Assembly: GCF_040801785.1 (NCBI RefSeq)
Contig: NZ_CP161805.1
Location: forward strand, 1 to 64,000
Length of the DNA: 64,000 bases
Source of the DNA: Sulfitobacter sp. LCG007
GTDB taxonomy: Bacteria > Pseudomonadota > Alphaproteobacteria > Rhodobacterales > Rhodobacteraceae
Direction of reading: 5' to 3'
The position numbers were made by a program, and so were the translations under genes. The notes beneath the pieces were generated by a model, which worked only from the letters and a program-made list of their open reading frames with translations, was not told the DNA's origin and did not search any database. Shown here in pieces: positions 1-11,153 of this stretch (the stretch's first letter is position 1; each line of letters begins with the position of its first letter).

Positions 1-1362
1 ATGACAAATGAAAAATGGGGCCAGCTGCGGAAAAGGCTCCTGAAGACTGTAGGGCAGAACAACTACACTACCTGGATCGAACCCATCGAATTCCGAGACG
101 AGAAGGACGGGGTCGCGTTCTTCGACGTACCCACAAACTTCCTGGGCAACTACGTCAGCCAGAATTTCGCGGATCTCATCCTGCATGAGCTGAAGTCCGA
201 AGCACCCGACGTGCGGCGTCTGACGTTCTCGGTGCCGGCGAACGCGCAGGCCGCGATCCGTCCTGAATCCGCACGTTCCGACCCCGAACAGGATGAACCG
301 AGGGCCGCCGGCAATGGCGTCCTGAACACCGCGCCGCTGGATCAGCGTTTCACCTTCGACAGCTTCGTCGTCGGCAAGCCGAACGAGCTGGCCCATGCGG
401 CCGCGCGCCGCGTGGCCGAGGGCGGTCCCGTGACCTTCAATCCGCTGTTCCTTTACGGGGGCGTGGGTCTGGGCAAGACCCACCTGATGCACGCCATTGC
501 CCATGAGCTCGAACAGCGTCGTCCGGAGCTGAACGTGCTCTACCTCTCTGCCGAGCAGTTCATGTACCGTTTCGTGCAGGCCCTGCGCGACCGGAAGATG
601 ATGGACTTCAAGGAGATCTTCCGCTCGGTCGACGTGCTGATGGTCGACGACGTCCAGTTCATCGCGGGCAAGGACAGCACCCAGGAGGAGTTCTTCCATA
701 CCTTCAACGCGCTGGTCGATCAGAACAAGCAGATCATCATCTCCGCGGACCGCGCGCCCGGCGAAATCAAGGATCTCGAGGACCGGGTGAAGTCACGCCT
801 GCAATGCGGTCTGATCGTGGACCTGCATCCGACCGATTACGAACTGCGCCTCGGCATCCTTCAGAGCAAGGTCGAGATGCAGCGCGCGAACTATCCGACG
901 CTGGTGATCAAGGACGGGGTTCTGGAATTCCTCGCGCACCGGATCTCGACCAACGTGCGCGTGCTGGAAGGGGCCCTGACCCGGCTCTTCGCCTTCGCCT
1001 CGCTGGTCGGTCGCGAGATCGACATGGAGCTGACCCAGAACTGTCTGTCTGACGTCTTGCGCGCCTCGGAACGCAAGATCACCGTGGAGGAAATCCAGCG
1101 GAAGGTGTCGGACCATTACAACATCCGGCTCAGCGACATGATCGGCCCCAAGCGCCTGCGCAGCTATGCGCGGCCGCGTCAGGTGGCGATGTATCTCTGC
1201 AAGCAGCTCACCAGCCGCTCGCTTCCCGAAATCGGAAGGCGCTTCGGCGGTCGCGACCATACCACCGTGATGCACGGTGTCCGGCGCATCGAGGAACTCA
1301 AGCAGCAGGACGGTCAGATCGCCGAAGATCTGGAGTTGCTGCGCCGGGCGCTCGAGGCCTGA
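1..1362 (+). CDS. dnaA: Chromosomal replication initiator protein DnaA
   Basis: Cytoplasmic AAA+ ATPase that binds DnaA boxes at oriC, melts the origin and loads DnaB. The 453-residue protein has normal family length. An N-terminal DnaB-interaction domain (about 1-80) and a variable linker (about 80-110) are followed by the ATPase core with Walker A GGVGLGKTH and Walker B MVDDVQFI, then the C-terminal helix-turn-helix with the DnaA signature RDHTTVMHGVRRIEEL. The window begins exactly at its ATG, so promoter and origin are not visible. It heads the dnaA-dnaN-recF-gyrB block typical of many alphaproteobacteria. Identification is not in doubt. Confidence 0.99.
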   Translation: MTNEKWGQLRKRLLKTVGQNNYTTWIEPIEFRDEKDGVAFFDVPTNFLGNYVSQNFADLILHELKSEAPDVRRLTFSVPANAQAAIRPESARSDPEQDEPRAAGNGVLNTAPLDQRFTFDSFVVGKPNELAHAAARRVAEGGPVTFNPLFLYGGVGLGKTHLMHAIAHELEQRRPELNVLYLSAEQFMYRFVQALRDRKMMDFKEIFRSVDVLMVDDVQFIAGKDSTQEEFFHTFNALVDQNKQIIISADRAPGEIKDLEDRVKSRLQCGLIVDLHPTDYELRLGILQSKVEMQRANYPTLVIKDGVLEFLAHRISTNVRVLEGALTRLFAFASLVGREIDMELTQNCLSDVLRASERKITVEEIQRKVSDHYNIRLSDMIGPKRLRSYARPRQVAMYLCKQLTSRSLPEIGRRFGGRDHTTVMHGVRRIEELKQQDGQIAEDLELLRRALEA

Positions 1363-1376
1363 TCGCGCGAGGACAG

Positions 1377-1400
1377 GCGCCTGGCCGAGAGGCCGGGCGC
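1377..1400 (+). terminator. Hairpin 3' of dnaA, possible terminator
   Basis: A 10-bp stem (GCGCCTGGCC with GGCCGGGCGC, one G-T pair) closes a GAGA tetraloop 14 bases after the dnaA stop. No long T tract follows, so it may act as a weak or Rho-assisted terminator, or as an mRNA-stabilising hairpin. Confidence 0.4.
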
Positions 1401-1593
1401 GCCCCGGGTTTCCCGACCCCGCAGACCTGTGCCTCCGCGCCCACACCTCATGCCGAGATGCCCGATTTCGCCGTGCAATCGTGGGCTTGGCTTGACCCTT
1501 GGGGCAATACGGCGGAGAAATCATCAAAACGCTTGGCAAGCCGCGGAAACAGGGTAATTTGCTTCTCCCGGCAGACCGGAAGGATGAGGGCAA

Positions 1594-2712
1594 ATGAAAT
1601 TCAGTATCGAACGCGCCGCCTTGCTAAAGGCCGTGTCCCAGGCCCAGTCCGTGGTCGAACGCCGCAACACCATTCCGATCCTGGCAAATGTGCTCATCGA
1701 GGCTGAAGGCGACGCGGTTTCCTTCCGCGCGACGGATCTCGACATCGAAGTGGTGGACAAGGCGGCGGCCCATGTCGAACGCGCGGGGGCAACGACGGTA
1801 TCGGCGACGACTCTGCACGAGATCGTGCGCAAGCTGCCGGATGGTGCGCTTGTCACGCTCACCTCCGACAGCGGCATCGGGCGCCTGACGGTCGAGGCCG
1901 GGCGGTCGAACTTCTCGCTCGCCACGCTGCCGAAAGAAGATTTTCCGGTCATGGCCAGCTCGGAATATGCCTCGAACTTCGCCGCGCCCGCGCCGGTGCT
2001 GCGCCGGCTTTTCGACAAGTCGAAGTTCGCCATATCGACGGAAGAGACCCGCTACTATCTCAATGGCGTCTACCTGCACGTGGCCGAGGCAGAAGGCCAG
2101 AAGATGCTGCGCTGCGTGGCCACCGACGGGCACCGGCTTGCGCGGATCGACGCGGATCTGCCCATGGGGGCCGAGGAAATGCCCGGTGTGATCGTGCCGC
2201 GCAAGACTGTGGGTGAGCTGCGCAAGCTGCTCGATGACGACGAGATGAAGATCGCGGTGTCGGTCTCGGAGACCAAGGTACGCTTCGCCACACCGGAGAT
2301 CACACTGACCTCCAAGGTGATCGACGGGACCTTCCCGGACTACACCCGCGTCATCCCTCAATCGAACACGCGGCGCATGGAAGTGGACGCAAGCGACTTC
2401 GCCCAGGCGGTCGACCGGGTGGCCACGGTCAGCTCGGAACGTTCGCGCGCGGTGAAGCTTCAGCTCGACGAGGACAGGCTGGTGCTTTCGGTGAACGCGC
2501 CGGACAGCGGTGCGGCCGAAGAGGAGCTGGCAGTGGCCTACGCCGATGAGAAGCTCGAGATCGGCTTCAACGCAAAGTACCTGCTCGAGATCGCGAGCCA
2601 GGTGGACAGGGAAAACGCGGTGTTCCTCTTCAACTCCTCGGGCGATCCGACGCTGATGCGCGAGGGCAATGACATGTCCGCTGTCTACGTGGTCATGCCG
2701 ATGCGGGTGTGA
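1594..2712 (+). CDS. dnaN: DNA polymerase III subunit beta (sliding clamp)
   Basis: Ring-shaped processivity clamp of DNA polymerase III. The 372-residue length and three-fold repeated clamp architecture fit the family. The N-terminus (MKFSIERAALLKAVSQ) and C-terminal end (VYVVMPMRV, the usual P-M-R clamp ending) are canonical. It lies 231 bases after dnaA; that gap holds the dnaA hairpin and no gene. It is followed by a pair of strong palindromes before recF. Essential housekeeping gene. Confidence 0.99.
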   Translation: MKFSIERAALLKAVSQAQSVVERRNTIPILANVLIEAEGDAVSFRATDLDIEVVDKAAAHVERAGATTVSATTLHEIVRKLPDGALVTLTSDSGIGRLTVEAGRSNFSLATLPKEDFPVMASSEYASNFAAPAPVLRRLFDKSKFAISTEETRYYLNGVYLHVAEAEGQKMLRCVATDGHRLARIDADLPMGAEEMPGVIVPRKTVGELRKLLDDDEMKIAVSVSETKVRFATPEITLTSKVIDGTFPDYTRVIPQSNTRRMEVDASDFAQAVDRVATVSSERSRAVKLQLDEDRLVLSVNAPDSGAAEEELAVAYADEKLEIGFNAKYLLEIASQVDRENAVFLFNSSGDPTLMREGNDMSAVYVVMPMRV

Positions 2713-2716
2713 CGGC

Positions 2717-2762
2717 GCCGGAATTTTCGAAAATTCCGGCCCGTTTTCTGTCCCAGAAAACG
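2717..2762. repeat. Two adjacent palindromes between dnaN and recF
   Basis: Positions 2717-2740 form a perfect 24-base palindrome centred on TTTTCGAAAA and flanked by GCCGG/CCGGC. Immediately after, 2742-2762 form a hairpin with 9-bp arms (CGTTTTCTG with CAGAAAACG) and a TCC loop. Together they fill almost the whole dnaN-recF gap. They could be a transcription terminator, an mRNA processing site or a dispersed intergenic palindrome; the sequence alone does not decide. Confidence 0.7.
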
Positions 2763-2773
2763 CGCGCAACACC

Positions 2774-3880
2774 ATGACCGGGCTCTGTCTGACCAGCCTC
2801 ACGCTGTCACATTTCCGTTCGCACAAGGCTGCCCGGATTGCCGTGGATGCACGCCCTGTGGCGATCCACGGACGCAACGGGGCCGGGAAGACCAACCTGC
2901 TCGAGGCGCTCTCGTTGCTCTCCCCGGGCCGGGGCCTGCGCCGGGCCAGCGCCGAGGACATGACGCGCCGCCCCGAAGCGCTTGGCTGGAAGCTTCATGC
3001 GCATCTGGACGGCCCCGAGGGCGCGCATGAGATCGAAATCTGGTCCGAGGCCGGCAGCGCGCGGCAGCTGCGTCTTGACGGCAAGCCCTTGCCCCAGACG
3101 GCGCTGGCCCGGGTCGCGCGGGTGCTCTGGCTGATCCCGGCCATGGACCGGCTCTGGATCGAGGGCGCCGAGGTGCGCCGCCGTTTCCTCGACCGCATGA
3201 CGCTGAGCTTCGAGCCCGACCACGCCGACCTTTCCATCGCCTATGAGAAGGCGATGCGCGAACGCAACCGGCTCCTGAAGGACATGGTGCGCGATCCGGT
3301 CTGGTACCGCGCGCTCGAGGCGCGGATGGCCGAGACCGGCATCGCCATCGAGACCAACCGCGCCAACGCCCTGTCCCGGCTTCAGGCGGCGCAGGACGGC
3401 GCGGCCAGCTCCTTTCCGGCGGCCAGGCTTGAGATCACCCAGCCCGAAAGCGCCATGCCCGCAACTGTCGAAGAGCTGCGCGAGGCGCTGGCGGACAGCC
3501 GCAGTCGGGACATGGCCGCCGGGCGCAGCCTGGTCGGACCGCACCGCGCCGACCTCGCCGGCACCTATGCCGAGAAGGATGTGCCCGCGCGGGATTGTTC
3601 CACGGGCGAGCAGAAGGCGCTGCTGGTGTCGCTGATCCTCGCCAATGCGCGCGCGCTCGCCGAAGAGACGGGAGCGGCGCCGCTTCTGCTTCTGGACGAG
3701 GTTGCGGCCCATCTGGACCCCGGCCGCCGCGCGGCGCTTTACGACGAGATCTGCGCGCTCGGGGCGCAGGCCTGGATGACGGGGACCGAGTCCGAGCTTT
3801 TCGGAGCGCTTGGAGACCGGGCTCAATATCTCGAAGTCAGCGACCAGGACGGACTCTCGCAGGTCGGGCCGGTGACATGA
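2774..3880 (+). CDS. recF: DNA replication and repair protein RecF
   Basis: SMC-like ATPase that works with RecO and RecR to load RecA at single-strand gaps. Walker A GRNGAGKTN lies near residue 34, and the C-terminal Walker B (LLLLDEVAAHLD) forms the ABC-type ATP site. The ATG at 2774 is chosen because the conserved start (LTSLTLSHFRSH) follows directly. The open frame continues upstream to 2669, but that part overlaps the palindromes and dnaN and resembles nothing. The protein is 368 residues, normal for RecF. Its TGA overlaps the next ATG as ATGA, indicating translational coupling. Confidence 0.97.
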   Translation: MTGLCLTSLTLSHFRSHKAARIAVDARPVAIHGRNGAGKTNLLEALSLLSPGRGLRRASAEDMTRRPEALGWKLHAHLDGPEGAHEIEIWSEAGSARQLRLDGKPLPQTALARVARVLWLIPAMDRLWIEGAEVRRRFLDRMTLSFEPDHADLSIAYEKAMRERNRLLKDMVRDPVWYRALEARMAETGIAIETNRANALSRLQAAQDGAASSFPAARLEITQPESAMPATVEELREALADSRSRDMAAGRSLVGPHRADLAGTYAEKDVPARDCSTGEQKALLVSLILANARALAEETGAAPLLLLDEVAAHLDPGRRAALYDEICALGAQAWMTGTESELFGALGDRAQYLEVSDQDGLSQVGPVT

Positions 3881-4497
3881 CGGTTTCCCTCACCGATCTG
3901 CTGCTCTATTCCGGCGCGCTGCTGGTTCTCTTCCTGACACCCGGTCCGGTCTGGCTTGCCATTACCGCGCGCGCACTCTCGGGCGGGTTTGCCGCCGCAT
4001 GGCCGCTGGCGCTGGGGGTGAGCGTCGGTGACATCCTCTGGCCGCTCGTGGCCGTCCTGGGGATCAACTGGATCCTGTCCGTCTTCGACACGTTCATGGC
4101 GGTGATGCGCTGGATCGCCTGCGGCGTCTTCCTCGTCATGGGCCTGCAGCTGGTCCGTCACGCCAGCGAGCGCATCAGCGCCGACAGCCGCCTCACCCGG
4201 CCCGGACGCGGCGCCGGTTTCGCGGCGGGTGTTCTTGCGATCCTCGGCAATCCGAAGGCCGTGCTCTTCTACATCGGCGTGCTTCCGGGCTTCTTCGATC
4301 TGCGTGTCGTGAGCCCCGGAGACGTCGCGGCGATCATCGTCTGCTCTGTCGCCATTCCGCTTGCGGGCAACCTCGTCGTCGCCGCGCTCGTCGGTCATTT
4401 CCGCAGCGCTGTCACCGGCGGAACGGCCCTGCGACGGATCAATATCCTGTGCGGAATGCTCCTTGTGGCGGTCGGTCTGCTCATCCCTTTGCTTTGA
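3877..4497 (+). CDS. LysE/RhtB family amino-acid exporter
   Basis: Inner-membrane exporter of the LysE superfamily, whose members export lysine, homoserine or threonine. About six hydrophobic segments fill the 206 residues. The N-terminus carries the family feature FLTPGPVWLAI (around residue 20), and GILGNPK-type residues (LAILGNPKAVLFY) occur mid-protein. The start overlaps the recF stop by ATGA, so it is probably co-translated with recF. The substrate cannot be assigned from sequence. Confidence 0.9.
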   Translation: MTVSLTDLLLYSGALLVLFLTPGPVWLAITARALSGGFAAAWPLALGVSVGDILWPLVAVLGINWILSVFDTFMAVMRWIACGVFLVMGLQLVRHASERISADSRLTRPGRGAGFAAGVLAILGNPKAVLFYIGVLPGFFDLRVVSPGDVAAIIVCSVAIPLAGNLVVAALVGHFRSAVTGGTALRRINILCGMLLVAVGLLIPLL

Positions 4498-4519
4498 CAC
4501 AAAATATGGTGTCGCGGGC

Positions 4520-4548
4520 GTGACATCCCCGACCGGAAACCGTATATT
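4520..4548 (+). promoter_or_regulatory. Probable sigma-70-type promoter of gyrB
   Basis: A -35-like GTGACA (4520-4525) is separated by 17 bases from a -10-like TATATT (4543-4548), 27 bases before the gyrB ATG. A second TTGACA (4494-4499) lies upstream but has no good -10 at proper spacing. Confidence 0.5.
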
Positions 4549-4563
4549 GTGGCGAGAATGTAA

Positions 4564-6990
<2,427 letters not shown>

Positions 6991-7028
6991 GTGGCTGAAG
7001 GATCTGCACAGGCGGAACGGCGATCACC

Positions 7029-7943
7029 ATGACACCCCTCAGCAGCAGCTCGTCGCAGAGCTACGTCAAAGACCCGCGCAACGACGGCGTGGAAATCTAC
7101 CTGAACGGAGACTTCTTCAGCCGGGACGAGGCGAAGGTCTCGGTGTTCGACGCGGGGTTCGTGCTTGGTGACGGCGTGTGGGAAGGCATTCGCCTGATCA
7201 ACGGCAAGCTCCTTGCCATCGACGAACACATCGACCGCCTCTTCGAAGGCGCGCGCTCGATCCAGCTCGATATCGGCTATGACAAGGCCGGGCTCGTCGA
7301 GGAGATCTGGAAATGCCTCCGCCATAACAAGATGGAAGACGGCGTCCACATCCGCATGATGATCTCGCGCGGGCGCAAGTCGACGCCGAACCAGGACCCG
7401 CGCTTCATCGTCGGCGGTGCAACCATCGTGATCGTCGCCGAATGGAAGCAGCCCAACCCCGAGCTCAAGGACCGGGGCCTCCAGCTGATGACCTCGACCG
7501 TCCGGTGCTCGACGCCCGATGTGTTCGACCTGCGCCTGAACTCTCACAGCCGCCTGAACTTCATCCAGGCGCTGATACAGGCGATCAACATGGGGGCGGA
7601 CGAGGCTCTGATGCTCGACGATCGCGGCTTCGTGGCCTCGTGCAACTCGACGAACTTCTTCATCTTCCGCGGCGACACGCTGTGGACCTCGGACGGGCTG
7701 ACCTGTTTCAACGGGATCACGCGAAAGAAGGCGATCAAGGTCTGGCAGGACGCGGGCCTCGCGGTACGCGAAGGACCGTTTACCCTGGCCGAGGTATATT
7801 CCGCGGACGAGGCCTTCGTGACCGGCACGCTTGGCGGCATCACTCCCGTCGCCAGGATCGACGGGCGTGACATCGGGACAGGAAAGCCCGGCCCGAGGAC
7901 GGCAAGGATCGCCGATCTGTACCACGCCTTTATTCACGCCTGA
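7029..7943 (+). CDS. Class IV aminotransferase (branched-chain / D-amino acid type)
   Basis: PLP-dependent fold-type IV enzyme. Members transfer the amino group of branched-chain or D-amino acids, or act as aminodeoxychorismate lyase. The 304 residues include the typical N-terminal segment (FDAGFVLGDGVWEG), the lysine region around LNSHSRLNF, and a C-terminal phosphate-binding segment VTGTLGGITPV. It starts 38 bases after gyrB on the same strand. Substrate specificity is not evident; ilvE-like or dat-like are both possible. Confidence 0.85.
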   Translation: MTPLSSSSSQSYVKDPRNDGVEIYLNGDFFSRDEAKVSVFDAGFVLGDGVWEGIRLINGKLLAIDEHIDRLFEGARSIQLDIGYDKAGLVEEIWKCLRHNKMEDGVHIRMMISRGRKSTPNQDPRFIVGGATIVIVAEWKQPNPELKDRGLQLMTSTVRCSTPDVFDLRLNSHSRLNFIQALIQAINMGADEALMLDDRGFVASCNSTNFFIFRGDTLWTSDGLTCFNGITRKKAIKVWQDAGLAVREGPFTLAEVYSADEAFVTGTLGGITPVARIDGRDIGTGKPGPRTARIADLYHAFIHA

Positions 7944-7991
7944 CGAGGCCCGCTTGTTCGCCGGGCCCGCCACGCCTGCCGGGTGCTCGGG

Positions 7992-8381
7992 CTAGTCGAG
8001 GTCCGTCTGGATCCAGCGCGGGGAATGGTGGATGTCGATGGTCTGCAGCCTGCCCGGCCCTGCATTCTCGAAGCGGTGGGGCAATCCCGCCGGCCCGAGC
8101 ACGACCTCTCCGGCCGAGGCTTTGATCACGGCCTCGCCGACGAAGAAGCGCGCGTTTCCGGCGATGACGATGAAGGTTTCGTCATAGGGATGGACGTGCA
8201 GGCGCGGACCTTCGCCGACGATGTCGTTTCCGTAGGTCAGGACCGTCACCGGCCCGGCCAGAGCCTCACCGGGGACATTTCCGCGCCATGCGCCCGCGGT
8301 CTCGGGATCGAACAGCCGGGCCTTCGAGGGTTGCCGGCCATCGGGCTTGACCGTGGCAGGGTCGAAATCGTTGCGCGCCAT
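7992..8381 (-). CDS. Small cupin-domain protein
   Basis: A 129-residue single cupin barrel. The two cupin motifs appear as GPRLHVHPYDETFIVIAG (His, His, Glu metal ligands) and GLPHRFENAGPGRLQTIDIH. Such proteins bind a divalent metal; functions range from small-molecule dioxygenases to sugar isomerases and sensors, so no reaction can be assigned. It is convergent with the aminotransferase and ends in TAG. A GC-rich inverted repeat (7947-7967) lies between the two stops. Confidence 0.75.
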   Translation of the reverse strand: MARNDFDPATVKPDGRQPSKARLFDPETAGAWRGNVPGEALAGPVTVLTYGNDIVGEGPRLHVHPYDETFIVIAGNARFFVGEAVIKASAGEVVLGPAGLPHRFENAGPGRLQTIDIHHSPRWIQTDLD

Positions 8382-8507
8382 CGCGACATCTCCTGTAGCT
8401 GCCCTTGGGACACTGCTCCCGGTTCACGACGGGCGCAACATTCCTCGGATGAAGACGCGCCGGACCGGGCACTTCACATACCCTTCGTCAGCACCAATTT
8501 AGAACGG

Positions 8508-9353
8508 ATGGACAGCCTGACCGGATCGCATGATTCCAGTGACACCGCTGCACGCGACGCGGCGCGGCGCGCGGCGGTGCGGGCCTTCGTGCGCGAGACA
8601 TTCGGGCTGCGCGGAACACTGCACCTGCACCGGGCCGCCTTCGGACTGGATCTTCTGCGGGCGCCGGTCAACGTGATGCTGTCGCCCGTCTACCTGTTGA
8701 CGCGGCTGGGTGCCGGGCTTGCCCGGTTGATCCGCCTCCGGCGGACGGCGGCCTGGCTTGCGGGCCGGCGGATCCTGCTGTCCACAAGGGTTTCGCGCGA
8801 GGTTGGCCAGAAGGTCCTGTCGTTTCTTGCCGATCTCGACCGGCGACAGCTGGGGCCGGCCGCTTCGGTGCAGGTCAGGGACGCCGCGGTCGCCGACTAT
8901 GTCGCGGTCCGCAATGCGGTGGCGGAGATGACCACCGCCGTGCTCGTGCTTGTCTCGGGCCTTCTGATCTTCCACACCGCCACGCCCGGGGTCATGTCGC
9001 TGGCCGGTCCGGTGGCTGAAATGCAGGCGCATTCGGCGGCGGTGGATCGCTTTCCGCTGGGAGAGGGGCTTGGGAGGCTCTATTACGCGGCCTTCCCGGT
9101 CCACATCCCGCCCGGTCAGGTCATGCTGACCTTCGTGCTGCTCGCGATCCTGTCATCGGTCCTCACGACCTTCGCCGGAGTCCTCGCCGATCCGCTTCAG
9201 GCGCTCAGCGGCACCCACAGGCGCCGACTGCTTCGCCTGCTGCGGCGTCTCGATTCAGGTTCGGGAGAAGCCATCGCGCGCGAGCATCTTGCCGCCAGAC
9301 TGGGGGATGCGACGGATATGGCCCTCAGTATCTGGCGAAGCCTTCGCGGCTGA
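8508..9353 (+). CDS. Membrane protein of unknown function
   Basis: A 281-residue protein. The N-terminal 40 residues are rich in Ala and Arg. Hydrophobic segments lie near residues 50-70, at about 140-165 (TTAVLVLVSGLLIF) and at about 205-235 (VMLTFVLLAILSSVLTTFAGV). The C-terminus is an Arg-rich amphipathic tail. I do not recognise a catalytic motif. The open frame extends upstream to 7983, but ATG 8508 is preferred because upstream sequence is antisense to the cupin gene. It is convergent with the methyltransferase remnant, only 6 bases away. Confidence 0.65.
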   Translation: MDSLTGSHDSSDTAARDAARRAAVRAFVRETFGLRGTLHLHRAAFGLDLLRAPVNVMLSPVYLLTRLGAGLARLIRLRRTAAWLAGRRILLSTRVSREVGQKVLSFLADLDRRQLGPAASVQVRDAAVADYVAVRNAVAEMTTAVLVLVSGLLIFHTATPGVMSLAGPVAEMQAHSAAVDRFPLGEGLGRLYYAAFPVHIPPGQVMLTFVLLAILSSVLTTFAGVLADPLQALSGTHRRRLLRLLRRLDSGSGEAIAREHLAARLGDATDMALSIWRSLRG

Positions 9354-9359
9354 TCGAAG

Positions 9360-9893
9360 TCACGCCGATCCATCCGGACGCGTATGGTCTGGGGCTGGCG
9401 CGATCCGCATCGGCGCGATGGCCCGTTCCTCGGTTCTGATCCTGACCCACAGCATCGCCGCGTTCAGCGCCGAAAACACGAGCGCGACCCAAAAGAGGCC
9501 CAGCACCATCGGTGCGACGAAGATTTCCGCGACCACAGGCGTGTAGTTGGGGTGGCGCAGGAAGCGGAAGGGGCCACGACGCACGAGCGGCTCGCCGGTG
9601 ACGATGATGCGGGTGGTCCAGCGGCGGCCCCGCGTCACGAGGATCCACACCCGCAGGACCTGCAACACCGCCTAAAGTGCGAGCCAGCCGGGCATGACCG
9701 TCCGGTCGTGACTCAGTATCAGCAGGCAGGCGACCCAGGCGCTGTGAACGGCGACCATGGCGGGGTAATGCGCCGCGCCGACTTCGGTTGCCCACCGTTC
9801 AAGCAGTCGCGCCGTGTTCCACCTTGCAAGCGCGAGTTCCCCGAGGCGCTCGAGAACGACGAACCCGAGGAATGCCAGCGCGGCGGTCTGCAT
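9360..9893 (-). pseudogene. Isoprenylcysteine-carboxyl-methyltransferase-like gene with in-frame TAG
   Basis: The reading frame from ATG 9893 to TGA 9360 would give about 177 residues, the normal length for the ICMT-like membrane methyltransferases that accompany bacterial type III PKS genes. The second half has the family signature (RGPFRFLRHPNY). A TAG at codon 74 (9672-9674) splits it between GWLAL and AVLQVLRVW, with no shift of frame. The start overlaps the PKS stop as ATGA. Such enzymes are known to methylate PKS-made alkylresorcinol or pyrone products. It is either a pseudogene or is read through; the downstream part has only a GTG (9668) as a possible restart. Confidence 0.75.
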
Positions 9894-10954
9894 CAGGCGG
9901 CCAGACCAACGTGGAAAGGCAGATACGAAGCGGTAAACCCGGGACCGAGGGCACAGGCCATCATCTGGCCTCTGGCACCGCCGTCGAGAACCGCCTGCAT
10001 CACGAACAGCACGGAGGGGGCGGACATGTTGCCGTAGTTGCGCAGCGTCTCGCGCTCGGCATCGAGACTGCCCTGTGCAAGGTGCAGGGATCGTTCGACG
10101 GCTTCCACGACCTTCGCCCCGCCGGGATGGCAGACGAACCGGTCGATCTGCCCGGGATCCAGGTTGGCGGCTTTCAGAGCGCCCGCCGTGGCTTGCGCGA
10201 ACTCGGACGTGACGAATTCGGCAATCGAGCGGTCGAAGATCACGCCCAGACCAGTCTCGTCGACGTCCCAGCCCATGATGTCCAGAGTGTCGGGCCAGAG
10301 GCTCTGGTGCCCCGATCCGAGTTCGATACGTCCGTCGCACAACGGAGCGTCCGTTCCGAGACATGCCGCCGCGGACCCGTCCCCGAACAGCGCCGCCGCG
10401 ATGATGTCGGCCTTCTGCATGCGGTCCGCCCGGAACGAGACAGAACAGGCCTCGACCACCACCAGCAAGACCTTCCTGCCCGCCGCGGCATCCGCGAGCG
10501 ACTGCGCAACCGACAGTCCCGAAACACCCCCCGCGCATCCAAGTCCGAATATCGGAACCCGCATGACATCGCGTCGGAAACCCATCTCGGAGAACAGTTG
10601 CGCCTCGAGCGTCGGCTTCGCGATCCCGCTGGAGGTGACGGTCACGACGCAATCGACATCCTGCCCGGCCCAGCTTGCGGATTCCAGCGCGCCGGCCACC
10701 GAGTCGCGAAACATCTTCCGCGCGCCCTCGAGATAGGCATGGTTCCGTTCGGCCCAGCCGTGGCGCTCGTGAAACCACTCGATGGGCACGACGGACTAGC
10801 GATTGTCGATTCCTGCCGTCACGAACGTCTTCGCCAGTCGCTAGAATTGAGGATACCGGTCCGCGAAGATCAGCGCCGCCCTTGAAACGGCTTCCGACTG
10901 CGAAAGTCGATGGCGGGGAAGGGCTGTTGCCAGTCCATGCAGATAAACCGTCAT
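9893..10954 (-). pseudogene. Type III polyketide synthase with two in-frame TAG codons
   Basis: Chalcone/stilbene-synthase superfamily enzyme, expected to condense acyl-CoA starters with malonyl-CoA. From ATG 10954 the frame is colinear with the whole family (353 codons, the usual length), starting MTVYLHGLATALPRHRL. Codon 38 (10841-10843) and codon 53 (10796-10798) are TAG, the second just before SVVPIEWFHERHGW. The rest is intact: active-site Cys in GLGCAGG, a His in RFVCHPGG and an Asn in NYGNMSAPS, i.e. the Cys-His-Asn triad. A shorter frame could begin at GTG 10789 but would lack the first 55 residues. Point nonsense changes with no indels are what is seen; loss of function is the likeliest reading. 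Confidence 0.85.
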
Positions 10955-11153
10955 TCAATTCTCCCTGAAGGGGATACGAGATCCCCTCGGGTACCCTTGG
11001 GTACGCGGCTCATCCCCGGGCCGTCGCTTCAACACGGCAGCAGCCGGTTCGGTCCCTCCCCTTGCGTCGTGGGCGCGGCACGGTTGACATTCGGTCGTCC
11101 AGACGCACCTCTGGCTCCACCACGAAGACGCGCCGCCGCTGGCGAAGAGATCC

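Noticed and set aside
1363-1593. Gap between dnaA and dnaN as a possible oriC
   Set aside because: No cluster of DnaA boxes or AT-rich unwinding stretch is visible; only a hairpin.
3595-3876. N-terminal extension of the LysE-type exporter into recF
   Set aside because: Out-of-frame recF sequence; the transporter's first membrane segment starts right after ATG 3877.
9360-10954. Pyrrolysine or global TAG recoding as explanation for the amber codons
   Set aside because: TAG ends several normal genes in the window, and no suppressor tRNA or pyl-type gene is present here; kept only as an open test.
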